Below are positions 1-11,700 of a stretch of DNA of 64,000 bases, piece by piece (position 1 is the first letter of the stretch; each line of letters begins with the position of its first letter). The notes under the pieces are model-generated. The model did not search any database. It was not told the origin of the DNA and saw only the letters and a program-made list of their open reading frames with translations. The position numbers and the translations under genes were made by a program. Origin of the DNA: Bacteroidota bacterium (lineage in GTDB: Bacteria; Bacteroidota; Bacteroidia; J057; JADKCL01); NCBI GenBank assembly GCA_016718825.1, contig JADKCL010000005.1, forward strand, positions 248,001 through 312,000, in the 5' to 3' direction.

Positions 1-1
1 T

Positions 2-2278
2 CCGCAAGATTCCATGGTTTCAAACCTGCAAAAGGTCAATTTTGATCTTTGTAGTAGAGGAAGTGTGCTCATCAAAGTTGGCCTCAGCGCCGTGAGCATC
101 GAAGGTGCCCGCAAAAACCTCGAAGCCGAGATTCCCGGCTGGGACTTCGAAGGAACCAAACAAAAAGCCATTGATAGCTGGAAACAGCAATTGGGCAAAA
201 TCGACATCGAAGGCGGCACTCGGGAGCAGCAACGCATTTTTTATACGGCGCTTTACCACACGAGCATCGTCCCGAACCTCTTCAGCGATGTCGATGGCCA
301 ATACCGAGGAATGGATGGCAAAATTCATTCGGCGAAGGATCCGCAATACACCGTTTTTTCGCTTTGGGACACCTATCGCGCCGCGCATCCGCTGTACACC
401 TTGATCGAGCAGAAGCGCACGGGGGAGTTCATTCGCAGCTTTTTGCGGATGTACCAAGACGGTGGTCGGTTGCCGGTTTGGGAGCTCGCCGGGAATGAAA
501 CCGAATGCATGATCGGCTACCACAGCGTTTCGGTAATTGCGGATGCGTACATGAAGGGCCTGCGGGATTTTGATGCCGAATTGGCTTTGAAGGCGATGGT
601 GCACAGCGCGGACATGGACCATTTCGGACTCGAATTTTACAAGCGTCAGGGCCATATCGGGGCAGGTGACGAGGCCGAAAGCGTTTCCAAAACCTTGGAA
701 TATGCCTATGATGATTGGTGCATCGCCGAAATGGCCAAGGCCATGGGGCATGATTCGATTGCTGTGATTTTTTACAAACGGGCGCAGTATTACAAAAACC
801 TATTCGACCCCAAGACGGGCTTTTTCCGGGCCAAGATGAATGGTTGCTGGCAGGAGCCGTTTGATCCGCGGGAGGTCAATTTCAACTTCACCGAGGCCAA
901 TGCCTGGCAATACAGCTTGGCCGTGCCGCAAGACATCGAAGGCCTGATCACCTTGATGGGCGGCAAGGACAAACTTGAAGCCCACCTTGACAAGCTTTTC
1001 ACGGCCGAAAAAGCCACGACGGGCCGCGAGCAGGCCGACATCACGGGTCTCATCGGACAGTATGCGCATGGCAACGAACCGAGCCACCACATGGCGTGGT
1101 TATACAATTTCACCGATTCGCCGTGGAAAGCCCAGGAACGCATTCGCCAGATTCTCAACGAAATGTACCACGACCAACCCGACGGCCTCAGTGGCAACGA
1201 AGACTGCGGGCAAATGAGTGCCTGGTATGTCATGAGCGCGATGGGGCTGTATGCCGTGACACCGGGAGTTCCTGAATACCATGTTATTGCCCCGATTTTC
1301 CCGCGGGTGGTCATCCATCTGGAAAATGGAAAACAGTTTGAGATTCTTGCGCCCGGAACGGACAAAGGCAAGCCTTTTCCGCAATCTGCGAAGCTCAACG
1401 GCAAGCGACTTGAAGGCCTCGTGATCGACCACAAAACGATCATGGAGGGTGGCAAACTGGAATTTGAAATGGGGGAGGCGCCGATACCGGACCGAACCGC
1501 GATCTGCTTTGCAGGTGGCCATCCACGTCGCCCCACGAGCGAAATCTATGGTCCACAAATCGCGCCGGTGCCGTTTTTTGTGACGCGTTCGCAGACGTTC
1601 ACGGACACGCTGAGCGTGCGCATCGCAAGTGTAAGTGCGGAGCCGGGCGCGACCATCCGCTACACGCAAGACGGGAGCCTGCCCACACAGGCATCGCCCG
1701 CTTACGCAAGACCCTTCGAAATCAAGGAAAATACAATTCTGCAAGCGATTTGCGTTGACAAAAGTGGCAACGTCAGTCCTGTTGCCCGCGCCGAATTCTT
1801 CAAAATCGACCCGAACCGCAAGCTTCAGCTGCTTTCCAAATATGAAAACCAATACGCCGCTGGCGGCGACAATGCCCTGATTGATGGCCTTCGCGGTCCG
1901 TTGAATTTCCGCACTGGCCGTTGGCAGGGTTATCAGCATGACATGGAGGTGGTGGTGGACCTTGGCAAGCCGACAAAGGTCAGCACCGTCAAAGTGGGAT
2001 TCTTGCAAGACATCAATTCCTGGATTTGGATGCCCAGGGAAGTGCAGTTTGCCTTTTCCGACGATGGGAAGAACTTTGGTAGCATCAAGGTTGTACGCAA
2101 CACGATGGTGGCGGACACTTCAGATGGGGCTATTCGAACTGAATTTGTCATGAAAACAGGTCAGATGCCGCTCAGGTACGTTAAGATCAAAGCCGTGAAT
2201 TACGGTAAATGTCCTGCTTGGCACCTCGGAGCGGGCGGCAATGCCTGGATCTTTGCGGATGAGATCGTCGTAGAATAA
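2..2278 (+). CDS. GH92 family alpha-1,2-mannosidase, 5' truncated by the window edge
   Basis: Secreted or periplasmic glycoside hydrolase family 92 exo-alpha-mannosidase, which trims mannose from N-glycans or mannans. The frame is open to the window start, and the visible protein begins inside the family's N-terminal beta-sandwich, so the start and signal peptide lie upstream. The (alpha/alpha)6 catalytic domain shows the family motif GNEPSHH at about residue 352 (numbered from the internal ATG at 14), carrying the likely acid Glu, and GNEDCGQMSAW at about residue 394, carrying the likely base Asp. After the catalytic domain come a chitobiase/beta-hexosaminidase C-terminal type domain (about 518-595) and an F5/8 type C (discoidin) carbohydrate-binding domain (about 600-754). 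No T9SS sorting domain is seen at the C-terminus. The family call is firm; the exact linkage specificity is inferred. Confidence 0.93.
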   Translation, partial: PQDSMVSNLQKVNFDLCSRGSVLIKVGLSAVSIEGARKNLEAEIPGWDFEGTKQKAIDSWKQQLGKIDIEGGTREQQRIFYTALYHTSIVPNLFSDVDGQYRGMDGKIHSAKDPQYTVFSLWDTYRAAHPLYTLIEQKRTGEFIRSFLRMYQDGGRLPVWELAGNETECMIGYHSVSVIADAYMKGLRDFDAELALKAMVHSADMDHFGLEFYKRQGHIGAGDEAESVSKTLEYAYDDWCIAEMAKAMGHDSIAVIFYKRAQYYKNLFDPKTGFFRAKMNGCWQEPFDPREVNFNFTEANAWQYSLAVPQDIEGLITLMGGKDKLEAHLDKLFTAEKATTGREQADITGLIGQYAHGNEPSHHMAWLYNFTDSPWKAQERIRQILNEMYHDQPDGLSGNEDCGQMSAWYVMSAMGLYAVTPGVPEYHVIAPIFPRVVIHLENGKQFEILAPGTDKGKPFPQSAKLNGKRLEGLVIDHKTIMEGGKLEFEMGEAPIPDRTAICFAGGHPRRPTSEIYGPQIAPVPFFVTRSQTFTDTLSVRIASVSAEPGATIRYTQDGSLPTQASPAYARPFEIKENTILQAICVDKSGNVSPVARAEFFKIDPNRKLQLLSKYENQYAAGGDNALIDGLRGPLNFRTGRWQGYQHDMEVVVDLGKPTKVSTVKVGFLQDINSWIWMPREVQFAFSDDGKNFGSIKVVRNTMVADTSDGAIRTEFVMKTGQMPLRYVKIKAVNYGKCPAWHLGAGGNAWIFADEIVVE

Positions 2279-2750
2279 TCGGGAATTTGGAAGTCTGACG
2301 AACTGGTGCCGCGTTTGTCTAACTGTCTTGCAACCGTCACTTTTGGAATATTTTTCCTCGGTGATTTCGAGTTTCAAACGCCATTCCCATCAACAGGGTG
2401 ACGATTTTGTTGAACAATTGCAGGTGCGGGGTTCACTGGATGATCTTTATTGCTCTAAGGTTATTTTAAGTTCGGAGTTTTATTTCCGTAGCTTCGTGCC
2501 ATGAGAATTCCTACGATTCTTTCTTTTGCTTACTTTCTAAATAATAAGCCGCTTCTCGACAAACCTGTCGTCTCAAGATATGCTTGAAGTTAAAATTGGC
2601 CCCCAAAAACAAGGCTGGATGAATCCGCATGGACGGTTTCTGCCCTTCAATGAAGAATTGGGCCTACTTAATTCCTTGGAAGCCATGTTCGCTGCGGACA
2701 AGGCACTCAACCATTCAATCCACTAGTTTCCAATGATCACCATTATTCGT
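2279..2750. other. intergenic region, 472 bases
   Basis: No recognisable gene. A 48-codon open frame from ATG 2580 to TAG 2724-2726 ends just ahead of the giant surface-protein gene and in the same frame, but its product matches nothing I know and it is not annotated as a gene. No clear TTTG/TAnnTTTG promoter could be placed. The transcript of the downstream gene presumably starts in this gap. Confidence 0.5.
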
Positions 2751-5700
2751 ATGAGAAAAATATATCTACTACTCGCTACCATTTTTTTCGCTGGACTTGC
2801 GCAAGCACAGTTGACCGGCACGAAAAACATTCCGGGTGATTACCCCGATTTGAATGCTGCGATCACCGACCTGAACGTGCAGGGTGTGGGTGCAGGCGGG
2901 GTGATCTTCAACGTGCTTCCGGGTAATGCGCAAACTGCTCCTGCAGGTGGCTACGTGATTGGTGGTGCGGGTTCCAATATTTTGATCACAGGCACTTTTC
3001 CTACGAGCCTTGCCAACAATGTACAGATCAACGGTAACGGCAATACGGTGACTGCCTCTGCAGCGCTCACGGTGGGATCGTTGACGGATGCGATCTTCAA
3101 GCTCGTCGGTGCCGACTACATTGGCATTCAGGGTTTTGTGATGATCGAGAATCCGCTGAATACGGTGAACACGCCGGCGGCAAGCAATACCATGACGGAG
3201 TGGGGCATCGCCCTGCTGTATGTTTCAACCACGGATGGCAGCCAAAACAACGCATTTGCCAGCAACTCCATCTCGCTGAGCCGCACGTACACGAATACCT
3301 GGGGCATTTACAGCAACACGCGACACAGTGCCACGGTACCCACGACCACTGCGGACATCACCAACAATACCACGGCACCCAACAGTGGCAACCGCGTTTA
3401 TGGAAATACCATCAGCAACGTGAACATGGGTATTGCCTTCATCGGTTCGGGCACCGCTGCCAACCAAGACAGTGGTAATGACGTCGGTGGAACTTCCGCG
3501 CTGACAGGGAATACGATCACAAACTGGGGTGGCGCGGCTGCCCTGAGTTCGTACGTTTCAAATTCTGGTGTTTCATATTGTATTCTGATGAACCATCAGA
3601 CCACCTCCAATGTCTCCTTCAACAACATCACAAGTGCAACGGTATCGGGGACCGCGGCAACCTTCCGGGGTATCGTACAGGATTTTACAACAGCGGCACC
3701 CATAGGAACTTTTACCAATACCATCTCCAGTAATCAAATCACTTTGAGCAGCGGCTTCACAAGTGGCACCTTTCAACACATATTCACTAACACCGCTGCC
3801 GCATCCATAGGTGCGACATTAAACATCACCAACAACGCCTTGCTGAACAGTGCTGTGAGCGGCGTGGCGTCATCCTCAGTGATGGTGGGAATTGCCAATA
3901 CGGGTGCTTATGGCGTGCTGAATATCACGGGCAACATCCTGCGCAACTGGACATCAACGGCTACGAGTGGCGGTCTCACTGGCATTTCAAATACGGGTGC
4001 TATCGTGACGACCAACAACATCACCAACAACCAAATCGGTAACGCAATCGGGGGCATTATTACATTCAGTGCTGCAACCTCAGGCGCCGTTGCTGGTATC
4101 ACATCCTCGGGTGGTGCAAACACTTGTACTACCACGATACAGGGCAATGACATCCGCGGGATCGTGCATTCCGTGACCGGATCTTCTACGCATACCTACA
4201 TTACCTCTACAGGTACGCCACTCAACAACACCGTTGCAAACAATACGTTCACCAACCTCAACGTCAACACTACGGGTAGTGCAACCTTTATCAACCATGG
4301 CTATTCGATGCCTGCAGCTGGATCGCAGACCATTACTAATAATGCCATCGTGACAGCCTACAACAAGGCTGGCGCAGGCGGCACAGTTACCTGTACCACG
4401 ACCGGATCAAGTTCTCCCAACGGCACCACCAACACGGTGACCAACAATAACTTTTCCAATATCACGGTGACAGGAGCGACTGGCATTACCGGTGTTAATA
4501 ATTCAGATGGTTCAGGTTCAAGCCCTTCCAAAAATTGTACTGGAAATACGTTCAACAACTGGACGGGCGGAACTTCCGCGATCCTTGTGATCAACTATGC
4601 CTACATTGGCGGCACAACCTCCAATATTTCCAACAATACATTGACCAACCTCACCGGTCAATCCACGATTACCGGCATTCAAATTGGAAGCACTTTCAAC
4701 GGAGGAAACCCATTGAACGTCGCCAACAATACGATAACGAACTTAACCTCAACAGGCACAGGCGGCGCAGTGGTGGGTATTACCTGCTCCAATACGTCCC
4801 CTGCAGTCAACATCAATGGAAATGCAATCAGCACATTGTCATCAACAGCAGGGGCAGCTGTGAGCGGCTTGGTCGTGTCGGGAGCTACCGCAACAAACGT
4901 ATTCAAGAATTCCATTTGTAATTTGTCTGGCAGCAATGCCAGTTCTTCGGTCAATGGTCTCTTGGTTTCAGGCGGCACCTTGGTAAATGTGTTTAACAAC
5001 CTGATTGGCGACCTCAGGGCCCCAATTGCAAACGCTGCCAATCCGGTCAATGGCCTCAACATTACAGGTGGCACCACGGTCAATGCTTCTTTCAATACCG
5101 TAAGAATTGCCGCGACCTCAGCGGGTTTGTTGTTTGGCTCAAGTGCAGTGTCTGTGAGCACTACGCCTACCGTCACCCTGCGCAACAATATTTTTGTCAA
5201 CCTCGGCACAGCGAATGGTGCAGCCTTCACCGCTGCCCATCGTAGAAGCACCACAACGCTCACGAGCTATGGCGCTACATCCAACAACAACTTATTTTTT
5301 GCAGGCACACCCGGCGCCACCAATGTGATCTACTTTGACGGCACGAACAATGACCAAACATTGGCGGCCTACAAACTCAGGGTCAGTGCCCGTGACAACG
5401 GCTCCGTGACTGAGAATCCGCCTTTCTTGAGCACCACTTGCGGTAACTCCAACTTCCTGCACATCGACCCATCGATTGCCACGCAGGTCGAGAGTGGCGG
5501 CAGTCCAGTGGCAGGTATTACAGATGACTTTGACGGAAATACCCGCAACGTCAGCACGCCGGATATCGGAGCCGACGAAGGGGCATTCCTCCTTTCCGAT
5601 GTTTCCGGCCCGACGATTTCCTATACCTTGTTTTCGAATGCTGCCTGTTTGACCGACCGCACATTGGCGCCTGTTACGATTACCGATGCGAGCCTCGTTG

Positions 5701-8700
5701 ACATCACGGCTGGCACAAGGCCACGCCTCTATTACAAAAAGGCTGGCAACGCAAATACTTTTGTAGACAATACAAGCGGCACCGATGGTTGGAAATTTGT
5801 CGAAGCCACCGGCGCAGGCAGTTCGCCATTTAGCTTCACGACCAACTACAGCCTTTTGTTTGGCGGTGCGCCGGTTGTTGGCGATGTCATTCAGTATTTT
5901 GTGGTCGCACAAGACCAAAACGGTATCCCCAACATCGGAATCAATTCGGGCACATTTGCGGTTGCACCCACAAGTGTGGCATTGACTGCCGGTGCGTTCC
6001 CTTTGACGGGCGTGATTAACAGTTATACCTTGATCAACGGCCTCGCCGGAACGGTCAACGTCGGTCCGCTCGAAACCATCACCACATTGACTTCAGCGGG
6101 TGGTTTGTTCAGCCAAATCAATACGAATGGCATGAGCGGAAACTTGTTGGTGAACATCACGGGCAACATTATTACAGAAGATGGATCGAATGCCCTGAAT
6201 GCGATCAACTACAATGGTTGCGCAGCAGGTCCTTACACGTTGACAATCAAGCCAACGGGTCCATTTGTCATTTCAGGAACCAATACCGGCGCCTTGATCC
6301 GGTTGAACGGTGCTGACTTTGTGACGATCGACGGTTCGATTGGCAACACGGCAAACACTGTTTGTCCACCCAGCGCAGCGACGCGTGACTTGGGTATCGT
6401 GAACAACAATACCAGTACATCTTCAGCGGTGGTTTGGCTCCAAAATAATGGTGTTGATGGTGCAACTAACAACGTAATCAAAAATTGCAATATCGCGGGC
6501 AATGCTCCTGGAACAACGCTTTTTGGCATCGGTTCAGGATCGTCGACCATCTCAACCACGAGTTTGGGAAATGGCAACAACAACAATGCCTTTGTGAACA
6601 ATGCCATTGGCAACCTCCAATACGGTATCTATTCACAAGGTGCGAGTGCAGGCGCAAAAAATACCGGGAATATCATCAGCCAAAACGCGATGATTACGCC
6701 TGCTCCTAACAACGTGAGCAAGGGCGGTATTTTGGTGGGATTTGAAAACAACATCACGATCACTGGCAACAGCATCAGCGAAATTGCACAAGCGAGTTCG
6801 CCAGACGTTTTTGGGATCTCGATGGGCTTCATCGCAACGCAGTCCACAACCACATCCGCGGGCAACGAAGTCACGAATGCAACGGTCACGCACAATGTAA
6901 TTGGTTCTGTCATCAATTCAGGAACGTTCTCGGCAGCTGGAATCTCGCTTGCATCAGCCACCTCGGGCACAACGTTGATCGCCAACAACATGATTTCCGG
7001 AGTTTCGGCAAATGGCACTTCTGGAGACTTCGCAGCGGGAATTTTGCTGGGTGGTGGTTCTGCGACCGTCAATGTCCTGCACAATACGGTTTCGATGCAA
7101 GGGACGATCACCGGCGCTACCGCTGCCTCGCAAGTTTCGGCATGTCTCGCGATCACCGCGGCGACCGCACCGACCAACCTGACGATTCGAAACAATATTT
7201 TCTCCAATACCCAGGTGGGGAATACAAGCGCTACGGTGCGCCTTGTTTCCATTGGCTACCAATTTTCGGGTCCATTCACATCGGTTGCCTCCAATTACAA
7301 CGATCTTTTCTCGGCTGGAGCGGGCCCTGGAAACTATTTTGTAGGAACCACGGCTGGTTTGGCAGCAGGAACCACGGCAGCTACCCTCGCCAACTGGCAA
7401 ACCGCAACAAGTGGTGATGCAAACGCTGTGAACATCGCACCAGTATTTGCCGGGTTGAACAATTTGCGTCTGCCTTCTGCCTCGAATGCAGCGCTCAATG
7501 ACCTTGGTACGCCGGCCCCGGCGGTAACCACTGACATCGACTGTGCGACGAGAAGTTTGACAACACCTGATATGGGCGCCGATGAATTTTCTGTTGATGC
7601 ACCCATTATTGTCTACACACCGTTGACATTGAGTTGCAGCACGGGCGACCGCACATTCACCGCCACCATCACCGACGTCGAGGGTGTTCCTACAGCAGGC
7701 ATTCTCCAACCAAGAGTATATTTCAGAAAGAATGCCGGTGGATATGTTTCCACGCAAGGTGTGCTGAGCAGCGGCAACGCTACCAACGGTACTTGGACCT
7801 TCACGATCTCAGCAGCGGCCATGGGTGGCTTGACTGGTGGTGACGTGATTTCCTATTTTGTGATTGCCCAAGACATTGTCGCGATTCCAAATGTCAGCGG
7901 CAATCCTGGCACAGGCTTGGTTGCCACCGATGTGAACACGGTTACGACACCTCCGACGACACCCAATACGACAACTGTGGGTCTGACACTTAACGGAACT
8001 TATACAGTTGGTGTCACAGGGGCCTTCCCGACTTTGACAGCTGCTGTGAATGCCTACAACACGGCCTGTCTCACAGGCCCAGTCGTTTTCAGCTTGATCG
8101 ATGCAACCTATTCGGTTTCGGAGACCTTCCCCATCACGGTCAACCAAAACGCAAGCGCCTCGGCGATCAATACGCTTACGATCAGACCTGCAGCTGCAAC
8201 CACAAGCACGGTTACCGGTTCGGCTACGACGGCGCTGATCAAGGTGCTCGGCAACTATGTCACCGTGGATGGCTCCAATAGTGGAACCAATTCTCGTGAC
8301 CTCACGATCTCCAATACGAGTGTCACTAATCCATCCGTATTCTGGTTTGGATCGATTGGTACGACCCCTATCATAAATTCCACGCTGAAAAACTGCATTC
8401 TGATCAACGGTGCCCAAACTAACACCGCAGTGGTGGTATCTGATGGTGTGACCTCGGGAACGGCAGGCTATTTCAACAATATCACGATACAGAACAATAA
8501 TGTTCAGAAGGCCTTCATCGGAATCTATGCCATCACTGCTGTAGTGCCAGGAAACGGTGCAGGTACGTTGATTACCCAAAACGACCTGAATACCGCTGGC
8601 GCAAACTCCATCCGATTGGTGGGAATCTATGCGCAAGGTGTTGATGGGATCACGATCTCCAACAACAACATCGGCAACATCGTCAATACGGCTGATGCGG

Positions 8701-11700
8701 CGAATATCAATGCAATCTTCATCGCAACTGGGACTTCCAACGCTAACATCACCGGAAATACGATTACCACGATGAGCGGTACACTTGCCATGCCGGTGGG
8801 TGTTCGTTATGTAGCTGGCGTGGCCGCAGCGAACACCAACATCAGTAACAACACGATTTCTGCATTGACATCGTCGTATGGTGGAAGTGGTCCCGCTTCA
8901 GGTATTCAAATTGCTGGAGCAAGCGGCGGCATTACGATTGACCGTAACAACGTATCCAACATCAAGAGCACAAATACTGTTGGTTGGGGTTCGAACGGTA
9001 TCCAATTGAGTTCCACCCTTACAGCTGCTAACATCAAAGTTCACAACAACTTTGTTTCCGATGTAGCGAGCTACGGCTACAGTATTTCTGCTGGTGAAAA
9101 CGACAACGGCTACGGAATTGTTGTCACGGCAGGTGGTGGATACAATATCTTCCACAACACGGTGAACATGACTACGAGCCAGACGGTGAATGGATTACCA
9201 GCGGCGTTCAATGTAACTTCGGGAGTCGTGACAGCAGCATCGATCGACCTGCGGAACAATATTTTCGTGAACAATCAGACCGTAGGTACGGATCGGTTTG
9301 CGATCTACGGCGGCGCTGCAAACACGGTGTTCAGTAACATCAACTACAACAACTACTTCACTACTGGTCCTAACCTTGGATTCATTGGGTCGGCACGCGC
9401 CAACCTTGCCGATATCCAAGCTGGATTTGGTGGCAACCTGAACTCTTTGAGCATCGCGCCTGTTTTTGTCGGCGCGCCTGACTTGCACTTGCCGTTGTTG
9501 AGCAACGTTGCTCTGGACAACTTGGGTACACCGATCCTTACTGTCCCGACTGACATTGACACCGATGTGCGATCTGCGTCTACGCCTGATATTGGTGCCG
9601 ATGAGTTCGGTGTTCCTGCGCCAGCGGAAATCAATATCCTCGGCAACGCCATCACCATCGTCGATGGCGATATCACACCTTCCCTCGGCGACCATACGGA
9701 TTTTGGCAACATCTTCGCTTGTACTGGAACAATCGCCCGTACGTTCACGATCCAAAATCAAGGTACATCGACACTCAACATATCGGGTGTCGCCGTTACG
9801 GGAACCAATGCGGCTGATTTTACGGTCACAACAGCTCCGCCAGCGACCGTCATTGGCAATAGCTCGGCGACGTTTGTTGTCACGTTCAATCCTTCCGCTG
9901 CAGGTCTGCGTACCGCCACGGTTACGCTCAACAGCGATGATGCAGACGAAGCCGCTTACGACTTCAGCATCCAAGGCACAGGTGATCCCGATGTCTTGCC
10001 GACTATCTCAATTTCTGCCAATCCCGGCTCAACCATTTGCGCAGGCACCAGCGTGACATTCACGGCAGTCATCACCAATGGCGGGACAACGCCAGCCTAC
10101 CAATGGAAACTGAACGGTGGTGCCGTAGGCACGAATTCCGCGACTTATACCAATGCTGCATTGTCCAATGGCGACTTGGTTACCTGTGAATTGACTTCGA
10201 ATGCAACTTGTGCCAACCCGGTAATGGTCGTAAGTAATACGGTGACGATGACCGTGGATCCGATTGTGACACCCATCATCATCATCTCAGCTTCACCAAG
10301 CAATGTAATCTGTGCGGGCTCGAGCGTGACCTTCACAGCGGTACCTACCAACGGCGGCACCACGCCTGCCTACCAATGGCAGAAAAACGGCTTGCCTGTT
10401 GGAACCAACAGCACTACCTATACCGATGCTGCACTGGTGAATGGTGACCTGATCACTTGCATCCTTACCACCAATGCTCCCTGCCCAACGGTTCCCACTG
10501 CTACCAGCAACACGATCACAATGACCGTGAATCCGGTGGTCACACCTTCGGTAACGATCAGCGCCAACCCTGGAACCACAATCTGTGCAGGTACCAACGT
10601 GACCTTCACGGCAGTGCCAGTCAATGGCGGTACCACGCCAGCCTACCAATGGAAGAAGAATGGCTCCAATGTGGGAACCAATTCAGCTACTTATACAGAC
10701 AATGGTTTGCTCAATGGGGACTTGATTACGGTCGAGCTCACCAGCAACGCGGTTTGTCCAGTCCCTTCGACCGTCACGAGCAACACGCTTACGATGGTGG
10801 TGAATCCAAATTTGACACCTTCGGTGACGATTTCGGCCAATCCGGGCATTTCAATTTGCGCTGGAACAAACGTGACGTTCACAGCTGTTCCTGTAAATGG
10901 TGGCAGCACCCCGACCTACCAATGGTTGAAAAATGGATCGCCTGTCGGTACCAACGCATCAACCTACAGTGATGCCGGCCTTCTGAACGGTGATGTGATC
11001 ACCTGCGAACTTACAAGCAGTGAGACTTGTGCAGCGCCAGTTTTGGCCACAAGCAATGCGCTTACCATTACTGTGGTCACCAACACTACACCGACAGTGA
11101 GCATTGTCGCGAGCCCCGGAAGCACGATTTGCCCCGGAAGTTCTGCCAGCTTCACTGCCACAGCGACCAACGCTGGTCTCACACCAAGCTACCAATGGTT
11201 GTTGAATGGCGGCAACGTAGGTACCAATAGTTCAACCTACACCAACGCAACTTTGATTACGGGTGATATCGTTACCTGCGAGGTTACCTCAAGTGATCCT
11301 TGTGCACTGCCAATTTTGGCAACAAGCAATGCAATCACAATGACGGTTGCCGACTTGGTTGATCCGACCGCCGTATGTCAAACGGTCGTTGTAAACCTCA
11401 ATGCAGGCGGAACGGGTACAACAACGGCAGCCGCAGTCAACAATGGGTCTAGCGACAATTGTACTTCGGTTGGATCCTTGGCTTTGAGTTTGAACACGAC
11501 GAACTTCAATTGTGCTCAATTGGGTTCCAATACGGTTGTGCTTACCGTGACGGATGGTGCTGGCCGCACGGGCACTTGCAGCGCCACGGTGAACGTGATC
11601 GATCCAATCCTGCCTGCGATCAGTTGCCCAGCCAATATCTCGAATTCAAGTTCGCTCGGAATTTGCGGAGCAATCTCGAGCTACACCTCACCCGTTGGCA

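Noticed and set aside
2580..2726. 48-codon open frame just upstream of the giant gene
   Set aside because: No homologue recognised, no RBS or promoter, and the length is expected by chance.
7809..10000. Long minus-strand open frames (200-275 residues) inside the giant surface-protein gene
   Set aside because: They arise from the biased Thr/Gly/Asn/Ala codons of the plus-strand repeats and contain no domain.
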